Origin: JAOUEA01 sp963810945
Lineage (GTDB): Bacteria; Actinomycetota; UBA4738; HRBIN12
Assembly (NCBI GenBank): GCA_963810945.1
Contig: CAWEPI010000014.1
Span: 124,001 to 188,000, forward strand
DNA length: 64,000 nucleotides
Direction: 5' to 3'
The notes under the pieces: generated by a model
Seen by the model: the letters and a program-made list of their open reading frames with translations, nothing else
Told to the model about the DNA's origin: nothing
Databases searched by the model: none
Translations under genes and position numbers: made by a program
In this document: positions 18,049-26,116 of the stretch, piece after piece
How positions within the stretch are numbered: the first letter of the stretch is position 1
Layout: each line of letters starts with the position of its first letter

Positions 18049-18771
18049 TCAGGCGACTTCGCGGCGTGCGTGCCTCTTGCCGTGCTTCTTCCGCTGGCGC
18101 CGGTTCCCCAACTCCTCGCCCGCCAGCTCGTCGAGGGCCGCGAGACAGATGGCGCGCGTGGCACGCAGATCGTGCTCGTTGTGGCCGAGCACCTCGAGCC
18201 AGCGCGCCTGCAGCTTCGGCCTGACAGCGTCGAAGGACCCTTCGACCTCCAGCGCCTCGCGCAGGGCGTGGATCGTCTTGCCCACCCTGCCGCCGACGTA
18301 CTCCGGCGGCAGGTCGTAGCCCACGAGCGACAGGTAAGCGGTGAGGCTGTGCTTGCGGCCTCGCGCGTCGCGGATCACCTCGTAGTCGGGGTGGACCCTC
18401 TTCCGCCACCGGCGCGCGAGCGCGCGCGCATCCCGGTACCGATCGTCGAAAGCATCGGCGAACTCGGGAGCGAAGGCACGCACCACACGCACCTCGTGCT
18501 CGCTCCAGCCCACCAGCACGCGGTGCTGGCGCTCGGCCCGGCCCACCAACGACCGTATCTCACCATGCAGCGACGACCGGCCGAGGCCCGTGGCGACGGC
18601 CGCGGGGGCGAACGCCGGATCCACGACGTGGCGCCGCAGCATCGGATCTTGCCCCTGCCGAGAGACCCACAGCGTTCCGAGCACAACGGGCGCCTCGTGG
18701 GGACGACCCTCGACGTCGAGGTAGATGGCGCGTAGGGCTTCGTCGGTGGTGAGGAGGGGGCGCGGGTCCAT
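18049..18771 (-). CDS. Putative RNase H-like (DEDD-type) exonuclease family protein
   Basis: 240 residues. RAIYLDVEGRPHEAP near the N-terminus gives the D-x-E of a DEDD/RNase H-like fold. WSEHEVRVVRAF (middle) and LGHNEHDLRATRAI (late) resemble motifs II and III of the YprB/TM0106 nuclease group, and the C-terminus is very basic (RQRKKHGKRHARR), suiting nucleic-acid binding. This assignment rests on spaced motifs only and could be wrong. The gene stands alone between the convergent GH18 gene and the fibronectin-III gene. Confidence 0.5.
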   Translation of the reverse strand: MDPRPLLTTDEALRAIYLDVEGRPHEAPVVLGTLWVSRQGQDPMLRRHVVDPAFAPAAVATGLGRSSLHGEIRSLVGRAERQHRVLVGWSEHEVRVVRAFAPEFADAFDDRYRDARALARRWRKRVHPDYEVIRDARGRKHSLTAYLSLVGYDLPPEYVGGRVGKTIHALREALEVEGSFDAVRPKLQARWLEVLGHNEHDLRATRAICLAALDELAGEELGNRRQRKKHGKRHARREVA

Positions 18772-18819
18772 GCCGCTAATGGTCGGCCACGACGGGCGGA
18801 TCCTTGACCGCTCGCGGCG

Positions 18820-19887
18820 TCAGGGGGACGGCGGGAGGAACGCTGCAGGGCTCGGAGCGTCGGCGTTCGTGGTGGCCGAGACCACGTCCGAGGAGAGGGA
18901 GTCCCCGCCCGCGTTCGTCGCGAAGACCCGGTAGTAGTACGTGGTCCCGGGCAGCAACCCAGCGTCCGTGTACGAGGTCACGTCCTGGCCCGTCGTCGTG
19001 AGGACGACCCATCCGCCCACGCCGTCGGCCGATCGCTCCACGCGATACCCGGTCTCGGACAGCACGTCCGCCCAGGTCAGCGCGATCGACGACGAGTCGA
19101 GAGGGGTGGCGGTGACGGTGGTGGGGCTCGCCGGATCCGTGCCGGTCGTGGCCGAGGCGACGTCCGACGGCGCCGATTCGCCGATCGCGTTCATCGCGAT
19201 CACCCGATAGAAGTAGGTCGTGCCCTGCTGGAGCCCCGGATCGTCATATGTGGTCGTGCCACCCGGGGTGGTGCCCAGCTGCCTCCAATCCGTGGCACCG
19301 TCCGCCGAGCGCTCCACGCGATATCCGGTCTCCACGGCGACGTCCGTCCATCCGATCGAGATCCTGGTGGAGGAGACGGCGGATGCCGTGACGGCGGTCG
19401 GGATGCCGGGCGCGTGACCGACGGGATGCGTGCCGTGAGCCCCGCCGCCATGGGCCGGCGCGGTCGAGGCTGGCGCTCCGGCACCGCGCGACGGCGCAGC
19501 CGGGATCGTCGGGCCCAGGCTCGTGCGTTTCGACTCGGCGGCCCCGCCCACGGGTGCCGGCGTGACCGTTGCCTGTTCGCTGGGGCCGATCTGCAGGCCG
19601 CGCGCGACCGAGTCCAGCATGGAGGCCGCGACCTGGCGGGCGTCGGGGTTAGCGAACGCCGTCCCGGCGAAGAGCATGGCGACCAGGGTGGCGGCCCCCA
19701 CGATCCGGCGACTCGCACGCCGATCCATCAGGGGGGGCAGCGCGTGCGACCGGGGCAACGCCCGGACGTTCGCGGGCTCCTCCGGCCGACGGCGGCGTTG
19801 CAGCAGCGACAGGAACGCGAGCCACGCCACGAACAGCACGTTCAGCGCGATGACCGCCGCCAACCCGATCCACACGAACCTCAGCAC
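18820..19887 (-). CDS. Membrane-anchored protein with two fibronectin type III domains
   Basis: 355 residues. A first transmembrane helix (about 5-27) and a second (about 62-80, RIVGAATLVAMLFAGTAF) flank a short basic cytoplasmic loop. A Pro/Ala/Gly/His-rich linker follows, then two fibronectin-III repeats of about 90 residues (each with TGYRVERSADG and GTTYFYRV or GTTYYYRV) that are close copies of each other. The C-terminus is Pro/Ser-rich. FN3 pairs in actinobacteria usually sit outside the cell as spacers or binding modules. No catalytic domain is present. The two repeats are similar enough to suggest recent duplication. Confidence 0.75.
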   Translation of the reverse strand: MLRFVWIGLAAVIALNVLFVAWLAFLSLLQRRRRPEEPANVRALPRSHALPPLMDRRASRRIVGAATLVAMLFAGTAFANPDARQVAASMLDSVARGLQIGPSEQATVTPAPVGGAAESKRTSLGPTIPAAPSRGAGAPASTAPAHGGGAHGTHPVGHAPGIPTAVTASAVSSTRISIGWTDVAVETGYRVERSADGATDWRQLGTTPGGTTTYDDPGLQQGTTYFYRVIAMNAIGESAPSDVASATTGTDPASPTTVTATPLDSSSIALTWADVLSETGYRVERSADGVGGWVVLTTTGQDVTSYTDAGLLPGTTYYYRVFATNAGGDSLSSDVVSATTNADAPSPAAFLPPSP

Positions 19888-20094
19888 CCGATAAGCCTAG
19901 AGCACGAAGGAGCGATTCGGCCCGTCTCGGGCCCAACGCTGCCACAGGACGCATCCAACCTGAGGTTAAGCCTGTTCGCAGGTCGGCCGCCGCCCTCGAC
20001 CAGGAGTCACCGTGGCGCAGCGAAGATGGCGATCGAAGCAACCGCCGGGCGGACGGCGGGCACGGCGAGGTCCCGTGAGCGGACTTCCCTCGTT

Positions 20095-20124
20095 TTGACC
20101 AAGCCCGACCCGCCCGCGTACCCT
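20095..20124 (+). promoter_or_regulatory. Sigma70-type promoter for the lipid kinase gene
   Basis: TTGACC (20095-20100) and TACCCT (20119-20124) are separated by 18 bases and lie 35 bases before the GTG at 20159, which implies a short leader. The match to the housekeeping consensus is good in the -35 box and acceptable in the -10 box. Confidence 0.5.
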
Positions 20125-20158
20125 CCCGACCCATGCGACCGATGACCGGGCCCGGGCG

Positions 20159-21499
20159 GTGAGCGACCCCGTGCACCCGCCCCTGACGCGCCGTCTCGAG
20201 GCTCTGGCGGCCTTCCTGCTGTACCTGGCGGCCTTCCTCGTCGGTTTCGCCAACATCTTGGCCCAACCGTTAGCGGTGGTCCTCGCGCTCGTCGCGATCT
20301 CGGTCGGCACCGGGGGCCTGCTCGAGGCGGCCACGCACACGGGCTGGCGCCGGATCGTGGGGGTGGCGGTGTTCGTCCTCGCGATCGCCCTCGCGATCTT
20401 CGCGTTGTTCGCCGGCGAACTCGGTTGGCCGATCATCGCCGTGATCCTGCTTGCTGTTGCCGCCCAGGCGCTCGCCGCACATGCGCTCCGTCGGGACCCC
20501 TATCGGCCCCCGGAGTCCCATACCCCACCCCCCGCCAAACCGTTCTTCCTGATGAACCCGAAGTCCGGGGGGGGCAAGGTCGGGGAGTTCGGTCTCGACG
20601 AGATGGCTCGGGCCAAGGGCGGGGAGGTCGTGCTGCTGGAGCGTGGCCTCGACGTGGTGGCGGCGCTCGAGGAGGCGGTCGCGAACGGGGCGGACCTGCT
20701 GGGAGCGGCCGGAGGCGACGGCACGCAGGCGCTCGTGGCAGAGGTGGCGGTAGCCCACGACCTTCCCGTCCTCGTGATCCCGGCGGGAACGAGGAACCAC
20801 TTCGCCCTCGACCTGGGACTCGATCGAGCCGACCCGCGCAAGGCGCTCGCGGCGCTCGGCGACGAGGGTGTGGAGATCCGAGTCGATCTGGGCCAGATCG
20901 GGGGTCGACCCTTCGTCAACAACGTCTCGCTGGGGATCTACGCCGAGATCATCAGCAGCCCCGAGTACCGCGACGCGAAGGTCACGACCGTCCTCGCGAA
21001 GCTCCCGGAGGTCGCCGCACCGGAGTCCGAGAGCGGGCTTCGCGTGCGCACCCCCGAAGGCGAGACGGTGGATTCACCCCAGCTGATCCAGCTCGCCAAC
21101 AATCCGTACGAGTACCGGGGGGTGAAGACGGCCGGCACCCGCCCACGCCTCGACACCGGGGAGCTGGGGATCGACGTGGTCAGCTACGACACCCCCCAGG
21201 GGCTCTCACGGATGGTGCGTGACCTCCAGCGGGGTGCCGGTGCCGCCGCGTCCGGCCTCACACGATGGACCGCCGAGTCGATCACGATCGAGTCCACGGC
21301 GGAGACGATCGCCGCCGGCGTCGACGGCGAGTACCTCGAGTTCCCCGCCCCCCTCGAGGTGAGCGTGCGTCCGGGCGTCCTCAGGATCCGGCTGCCGCAC
21401 GATCGGCCCGGCCTCCCGCCACCGCCGCGCTCGGGCGCGACGGAGACGCTGAAGGATCTGTGGGCCGTCGCGCGCGGGTCCTCGCGAACCGGAACATGA
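20159..21499 (+). CDS. Diacylglycerol kinase-like lipid kinase with membrane N-terminus
   Basis: 446 residues. The first 115 contain three or four hydrophobic helices. The rest is a DAGK catalytic domain: FFLMNPKSGGGK, LLGAAGGDGTQA (near 184-190, the GGDGT nucleotide-binding motif), VIPAGTRNHFALDLG and VNNVSLGIYAEI. The family phosphorylates diacylglycerol or related lipids. The GTG start is preceded by a promoter-like sequence but no clear ribosome-binding site. The stop overlaps the PAP2 gene start as ATGA, coupling a lipid kinase with a lipid phosphatase. Confidence 0.85.
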   Translation: MSDPVHPPLTRRLEALAAFLLYLAAFLVGFANILAQPLAVVLALVAISVGTGGLLEAATHTGWRRIVGVAVFVLAIALAIFALFAGELGWPIIAVILLAVAAQALAAHALRRDPYRPPESHTPPPAKPFFLMNPKSGGGKVGEFGLDEMARAKGGEVVLLERGLDVVAALEEAVANGADLLGAAGGDGTQALVAEVAVAHDLPVLVIPAGTRNHFALDLGLDRADPRKALAALGDEGVEIRVDLGQIGGRPFVNNVSLGIYAEIISSPEYRDAKVTTVLAKLPEVAAPESESGLRVRTPEGETVDSPQLIQLANNPYEYRGVKTAGTRPRLDTGELGIDVVSYDTPQGLSRMVRDLQRGAGAAASGLTRWTAESITIESTAETIAAGVDGEYLEFPAPLEVSVRPGVLRIRLPHDRPGLPPPPRSGATETLKDLWAVARGSSRTGT

Positions 21500-22083
21500 A
21501 CGACGCCCCCGAACTCTGGCGCGAGATCCTCACGCAGGTCGACCTCATCGACGGGGCCGTCTACGAGGCGGTCGCGAGCACCCCGACGGATGCCCTGGAC
21601 CAGACGCTCGCCGGCCTCTCGGATCTCGCGAACCACGCGAAGCTCTGGCTGGGTATCGCGGGGCTCCTTGCCTTGGCCGGCGGACGGCGGGGACGGAGGG
21701 CTGCGCTGGAGGGCGTCGCGGCGATCGGCTTGGCGTCAACGGTCGCGAATCTGGCCGCCAAGAACCTTGCCGCCCGGCCGCGGCCGGTCCGCGAGCGCGA
21801 CGACCGTCCCTACCCCGTGGGGCGCTCGGTCCGTATGCCCACGTCCACGTCGTTCCCCTCGGGCCACACGGCCTCCGCGTACGCGTTCAGCTCCGCCGTG
21901 GGCGCGCGGTTGCCGCTGCTGTGGATCCCGCTCCGCCTGTTGGCGCTCGCCGTGGCGTACTCGCGGGTGCACACGGGCGTGCACTTCCCCGGGGACGTGG
22001 TGGCAGGCGCCTTGCTGGGGAGCGCCTGCGGCAAGACGGTCACGGCGGCGGGCCGCCGGTTCGACGAGCGAGGCTCTCGCTAG
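21496..22083 (+). CDS. PAP2-family lipid phosphatase, coupled to lipid kinase
   Basis: 195 residues. The three phosphatase motifs are present: KNLAARPRPVR, PSGHTASAYAF and SRVHTGVHFPGD. Hydrophobic helices lie between them (LGIAGLLALAGG, LASTVANLAAK, LLWIPLRLLALAVAY). PAP2 enzymes dephosphorylate phosphatidic acid, undecaprenyl diphosphate or similar lipids on the outer membrane face. Translation starts inside the stop codon of the lipid kinase gene (ATGA), so the two products are made together and could run opposing steps. The 3' end overlaps a convergent second PAP2 gene by 44 bases. Confidence 0.88.
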   Translation: MNDAPELWREILTQVDLIDGAVYEAVASTPTDALDQTLAGLSDLANHAKLWLGIAGLLALAGGRRGRRAALEGVAAIGLASTVANLAAKNLAARPRPVRERDDRPYPVGRSVRMPTSTSFPSGHTASAYAFSSAVGARLPLLWIPLRLLALAVAYSRVHTGVHFPGDVVAGALLGSACGKTVTAAGRRFDERGSR

Positions 22084-22762
22084 GCCCACGCGCGCGCAGA
22101 GCCTGCGCGAGGAGCGTCGCGACGAGGGCCACCCCCCAGCCGAGGAGCGCGCCGGCAACCGTGTCCGTCAGCCAATGCACGCCGAGGTAGGTGCGCGACC
22201 ACGCCATCGTCAGCGTCGCGGCGGCGACCGCGACGAACCACCAGGTGCGCCGACCGGGCGGCACCAGGACGAGCACGAGAACGAGGGTGGTCGAGGCCAT
22301 CGCCAGGACGTGGCCCGACGGGAAGCTCGCCGAACCCACGTGCACCAAGGAGAGCGACGCTGGCGGCCTGGCGCGGTCGACGAGCGCCTTGACGGCGCTG
22401 GAGGTGACGGCGGCGCCGAGCCAGGTGAGCGCGAACGCGAGCGCCGCCCACCTCCGTCGACCCACGAGCAGCCACAGGGTGACGGCGCCCCGGAACAACC
22501 AGCTCGCGGGCGCGCGTCCCAGGACGTTCAGCATGTCGGCCACCGCTGTGGCCGGAGGGTCACGCAGATCGACCATCCGGTGCAGCCACGCGTCATCGAT
22601 CGCCAGCGACCGGCCGTTCACGACGTACGCGAGGACACAGACGCCCAGGACGAACGCCGCCAGCAGCGCCCACGCGAGGCCGGGACGCGCGATGAAAGTC
22701 GGGATCGAGCGATCGCCTCGATCGTCCACGGTCGGGCCCGCTCCCGGTGCGTCCACCGTCAA
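22040..22762 (-). CDS. PAP2-family phosphatase, second copy
   Basis: 240 residues with about six transmembrane segments. Motifs: KALVDRARPP, SFPSGHVLAMAST and SRTYLGVHWLTD. It is longer at the N-terminus than the neighbouring PAP2 and has an extra helix (WALLAAFVLGVCVLAYVV). It lies tail to tail with the first PAP2 gene, the last 44 bases being shared on opposite strands. It is a separate subfamily rather than a recent duplicate, judged from the low similarity outside the motifs. Confidence 0.88.
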   Translation of the reverse strand: MTVDAPGAGPTVDDRGDRSIPTFIARPGLAWALLAAFVLGVCVLAYVVNGRSLAIDDAWLHRMVDLRDPPATAVADMLNVLGRAPASWLFRGAVTLWLLVGRRRWAALAFALTWLGAAVTSSAVKALVDRARPPASLSLVHVGSASFPSGHVLAMASTTLVLVLVLVPPGRRTWWFVAVAAATLTMAWSRTYLGVHWLTDTVAGALLGWGVALVATLLAQALRARGPSESLARRTGGPPP

Positions 22763-22814
22763 GAAGCTACACGGGGCGCGATTCAGCGGATCCGCTCACG
22801 GTAGGTTGTGGCCC

Positions 22815-23984
22815 GTGCGGAAGATCGGGGTCGAGGAGCGCCGCGCCCGCCTGGGCCTGCGCCACGCGCTCGCGCGACCGGCACGATCCGTCGATGCGGC
22901 GGCCGAGGCGATGGTGGCGCTGCACGCGAGCGACCCGGTCTCGGTCTACCTCTCGGCCCGCGCGCGCGTGCGCGGCTTCATGCCCGAGGATCTGGAGGAC
23001 GCCTTGTACGAGCGGCGCAGCCTCGTGCGGATGCTCGGGATGCGTCGCACGCTCTTCGTCGTCCCCCGGGACCTCGCGGGCGTGATGGATGCGGCCTGCA
23101 CGAAGGCGCTGATCCCCGCCCAGCGATCGCGGCTGATCCGCCTGCTCGAGGATCAGGGCGTCGCCGAGGACGGAGCCGCCTGGCTCGCCGACGTGTCGCG
23201 GCGCACGCTCGCGGCGCTCGATGCGACCGGGGAAGCGGCCGCGGCGGAGCTGACCCGGCAGGTGCCCGAACTGGGCATCAAGCTGCACTTCGGCGAAGGC
23301 AAGTCCTGGGGCGGCACGATGGGCGTGTCCACCCGGGTGCTGTTCCTGCTGGCGACGGAGGGACGCGTCGTGCGCGCGCGTCCGCGGGGCCGGTGGACCT
23401 CCGGCCAATACCGATGGACGCGCACGGAACGGTGGCTGGACGGCCCCCTGCCCCGGATCGCGCACGCCGAGGCCTGCCGCGCGCTCCTCGGCCACTGGCT
23501 CCGGTCCTTCGGACCCGCCACCGTGAACGACATCGCCTGGTGGACGGGGTGGACCCGGCGCCTGACGACGGCCACGATGAGCGCCCTCGAGGCAACGGAG
23601 GTCGAGCTCGACGAGGGGATCGGCTTCGTGCTCCCCGACGACCTGCGGAGGGTGCGGGCGCCGAAGCCATGGGTCGCGCTCCTCCCCGGTCTGGACCCGA
23701 CGGTGATGGGGTGGAAGGAACGCGCGTGGTATCTCGGCCCTCACGCGGAGGCCCTGTTCGATCGCAACGGGAACGCGGGGCCCACGGTGTGGACCGACGG
23801 CCGGGCGGTCGGCGCCTGGAGCCAGGCGGAGGACGGGGAGATCCGCATCCACATGTTGGAGCCGGTCGAGGCGCGGGTCGAGCAGATGCTGGAGGCCGAG
23901 CGCGACCGCCTCGCTGCGTGGCTCGGCGACGTCCGGATCAAGCCGCGGTTCCGCACGCCGCTCGAGCGCAGGTTGGGCGCCTGA
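22815..23984 (+). CDS. Winged-helix DNA-binding protein (HTH_42/AlkZ-like)
   Basis: 389 residues from GTG 22815. Family features are EAMVALHASDPVSVYLSARAR at the start, SLVRMLGMRRTLFVVPRDL, LLGHWLRSFGPATVNDIAWW in the middle, and LLPGLDPTVMGWKERAWYL late. The family includes Streptomyces AlkZ, a DNA glycosylase that unhooks interstrand crosslinks. AlkZ activity depends on a QxQ/QxD motif, which I cannot place here, so a repair role is only inferred. A more distant family member is encoded at 44310. Confidence 0.8.
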   Translation: MRKIGVEERRARLGLRHALARPARSVDAAAEAMVALHASDPVSVYLSARARVRGFMPEDLEDALYERRSLVRMLGMRRTLFVVPRDLAGVMDAACTKALIPAQRSRLIRLLEDQGVAEDGAAWLADVSRRTLAALDATGEAAAAELTRQVPELGIKLHFGEGKSWGGTMGVSTRVLFLLATEGRVVRARPRGRWTSGQYRWTRTERWLDGPLPRIAHAEACRALLGHWLRSFGPATVNDIAWWTGWTRRLTTATMSALEATEVELDEGIGFVLPDDLRRVRAPKPWVALLPGLDPTVMGWKERAWYLGPHAEALFDRNGNAGPTVWTDGRAVGAWSQAEDGEIRIHMLEPVEARVEQMLEAERDRLAAWLGDVRIKPRFRTPLERRLGA

Positions 23985-24088
23985 GCGCGTCGCGCCGGTC
24001 GCAAGCGTGCGTGTCGCATCGATCTGGCGGTGCCGGACGAGCTGGCCGGCACCATCGTCGTCCTGATCAACCGGCCTTGAGGAGGGGC

Positions 24089-24754
24089 TCAGCCGAACGC
24101 GATGCTGACCTCGTCCATCACGCCGCGGTATCGGTCGCCCGATGCGTTCGGCTTCCCCCCGAGGGCAAGGGAGGAGCGACTCGAGATGAACCCCGCGCGG
24201 CCGACTTCCGACCAGGATGCGCCGTCCACCGTGAGCCTGATCCGCGACGGGGTCTTCCGGCACGTGATGGCATGCCAGCGCCCGTCCGCGACGTTCGGTC
24301 CGGCCTCGATCGAGACGCTGCCGGTCGACCCCTGGAACCTGCAGGAGGCCTGGCCCGAGCCCATGATCTCCATCTTGTAGATGCCGCTGCCCTTGCGCAG
24401 CAGGTCGTAGTCGCCGATCGACGGCGGGGGCTGCACGCCCGTCTTCACGTGCACGGTGAGCGTGATGTTCCTCGGACCGGGGTTGAGGCTGGCGTCGCTC
24501 CCGACGATGACGCGCGAGCTGGTGCCGTTGAATCGGTAGGCCCGCCCTTTCCCGTCGTAGCCTGGCGAAACGCGCCGGATGTCCTCGAGCGTGCCGTCGT
24601 TCCCGTGCCCGGATGCGTCGATCATCGGACCGGTAGCCGCGTTCATGTGCCACCACGCCACCCGCGAGGCCGCGAAGGCGGGTGGGGCACCCACCAGGAC
24701 GAGCACCGACGCCACCACCATCGAGGCGCTGAGCACCCGACGCGTACGGCTCAT
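24089..24754 (-). CDS. Secreted LamG/concanavalin A-like domain protein
   Basis: 221 residues from ATG 24754, placed by GGGAGG and by the signal peptide that follows (SASMVVASVLVLVGAPPAFA). The mature protein is one jelly-roll lectin-like domain: AWWHMNAATGPMIDASGHGN, YRFNGTSSRVIVG, WHAITCRKTPSRIRLTVDG and YRGVMDEVSIAFG at the end. LamG domains bind sugars or proteins. No enzyme or anchor follows, so the whole product is a single secreted binding module. Confidence 0.85.
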   Translation of the reverse strand: MSRTRRVLSASMVVASVLVLVGAPPAFAASRVAWWHMNAATGPMIDASGHGNDGTLEDIRRVSPGYDGKGRAYRFNGTSSRVIVGSDASLNPGPRNITLTVHVKTGVQPPPSIGDYDLLRKGSGIYKMEIMGSGQASCRFQGSTGSVSIEAGPNVADGRWHAITCRKTPSRIRLTVDGASWSEVGRAGFISSRSSLALGGKPNASGDRYRGVMDEVSIAFG

Positions 24755-24833
24755 GGCCGGATCCTCCCTACGAGCGTGTGCCGCCCCGTCGATCCTGCCA
24801 CCGGCCCCGTCGGTGGCGCCAGGGCAACGGATG

Positions 24834-25799
24834 TCAGGGGAACGGGATGGTCCTTCCGATCCCGCGCTCGCGCGCACGCTCGTAGCACAGGGCTCCGAGC
24901 GCGACGTCGTCCATCGCGATCCCCATGTTCAGGAACACCCGTCGCCCGCTGCTCGGCACCGGCAGCGCGCCGCTCACCACCTGTGCGAGTTCACCGTCGG
25001 GCTCGCGGAACCCCGCGAAGTGCAGATCCGACACCGAGGCGTATTGCCCGAGGTCGTCCACGACGAAGAGGACCGACGCGTTCGCGACCTGGGCTCCGAG
25101 CGCATCGTCGTAGTCGATGGGCATGAGGACCGCATCGGGATGGGTGGCGCCGGCATCGAGGCGAGGATCGAGCGGCACGGTGACGGCGGTGACGACGAGG
25201 TCGGCGCCCTCGAGCGCCTCACCCGGCGTGCCCACGACGACCCCGCTCCTGTCCCCGGCACGCGCGAGCATCCGTTCCGACGCCCCTGCATGCGTGTCGA
25301 ACACCCGCACCTCCTCGATGCCCGGTCGCATCTCCAGCAGGAGGTCGAGGTGGCGAAGTCCCTGCACGCCCGCGCCCACGATCGCGAGCCGACGCGGCCG
25401 GTCGGACACGTGCCGCATCACCACGCCCGATGCACCGGCGGTGCGCATCTCGGTGATCCAGCCGCCGTCGATCAGGGCCTGGGGCCGCCCCGTCTCCGCG
25501 TCGCTGAGGAGGAAGACACCGTAGATGTAAGGCAGGCCCTTCGCGCGATTGCTCTCGAACCCGGCGACCCACTTGATCCCCACCCGATCCGACCCACCCA
25601 GGTACGCGGGCATGGCGTTGATGAACGCGTCGGGTCTCGGTCGGACCGCGGGCTTCGGTGGATTCTGCACGAGGCCCGCGGCTTTCTGGCCGAAGGCGTC
25701 GTCGAGCACGTCGACGACCTCGGTCCACGTGATCCCGAGCACGTCCAGCTCTGCGCGCCCGAGGACCACCAGCTCGTTCTCGTGGGCCGACACCGACAT
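24834..25799 (-). CDS. Ornithine cyclodeaminase / mu-crystallin family protein
   Basis: 321 residues. Landmarks are the early VGIKWVAGFESNRAKGLPYI (substrate Lys), LIDGGWITEMRTAGASGV, the dinucleotide-binding turn LAIVGAGVQGLRHLDLL and VLMPIDYDDALGAQV. Family members are NAD(P)-dependent: ornithine cyclodeaminase, ketimine reductase, alanine dehydrogenase and opine-type synthases. The actual reaction cannot be read from the sequence. The gene is intact although it borders the frameshift-rich stretch that begins at about 25.83 kb. Confidence 0.88.
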   Translation of the reverse strand: MSVSAHENELVVLGRAELDVLGITWTEVVDVLDDAFGQKAAGLVQNPPKPAVRPRPDAFINAMPAYLGGSDRVGIKWVAGFESNRAKGLPYIYGVFLLSDAETGRPQALIDGGWITEMRTAGASGVVMRHVSDRPRRLAIVGAGVQGLRHLDLLLEMRPGIEEVRVFDTHAGASERMLARAGDRSGVVVGTPGEALEGADLVVTAVTVPLDPRLDAGATHPDAVLMPIDYDDALGAQVANASVLFVVDDLGQYASVSDLHFAGFREPDGELAQVVSGALPVPSSGRRVFLNMGIAMDDVALGALCYERARERGIGRTIPFP

Positions 25800-25829
25800 G
25801 CCCGGAGTGTAGGCGCCGCAGGCGGAGGC

Positions 25830-26051
25830 GCGCGTGCCTGAGGATCATCGGCTGCGCGATGTTCTTCGGCCGCATCGGCGACGGGTCCTCGAAGGCGGGG
25901 CGCGCATCGTGCACCACCTCGGACGACCCGCTCCGTGACGAGGATCTGCCCCCATCGTCCGTCGCGACGGCGACCATTTCGTACGGCCCGCGTCGATGCC
26001 GATGTGCAGCGGCGGGATCGCCACTTCGTCGACCTTCTCGGGGATGTCCAT
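25830..26051 (-). pseudogene. Small ORF broken by several frameshifts
   Basis: On the minus strand an ATG at 26051 follows GAGG and opens with DIPEKVDEVAIPPLHIGIDA. The protein-like sequence then moves between frames: PYEMVAVATDDGG, QILVTERVV, then VVHDARPAFEDPSPMRPK and NIAQPMILRHARL. Read together these pieces give a plausible protein of about 70-75 residues, but at least three one-base shifts are needed. I do not recognise the family. It lies within a local cluster of indels that also breaks the divergent protease gene, so the damage may be in the assembly and not in the gene. No other gene is visible at 25800-26116. Confidence 0.4.
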
Positions 26052-26116
26052 CGCGTCCTCGACGGCGCTAAGGAATCGGCCTCGGATCGTCGACACCCTC
26101 TGGGAGAGAGGTGATC

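Noticed and set aside
24000..24060. Fragment ending in VPDELAGTIVVLINRP
   Set aside because: Only about 16 plausible residues, with no start signal; too little to call a gene.
24579..25841. Long plus-strand open frame (420 codons) opposite the ornithine cyclodeaminase gene
   Set aside because: It has the Arg/His/Pro-rich composition of an antisense shadow in GC-rich DNA, and the minus strand encodes a clear family protein.
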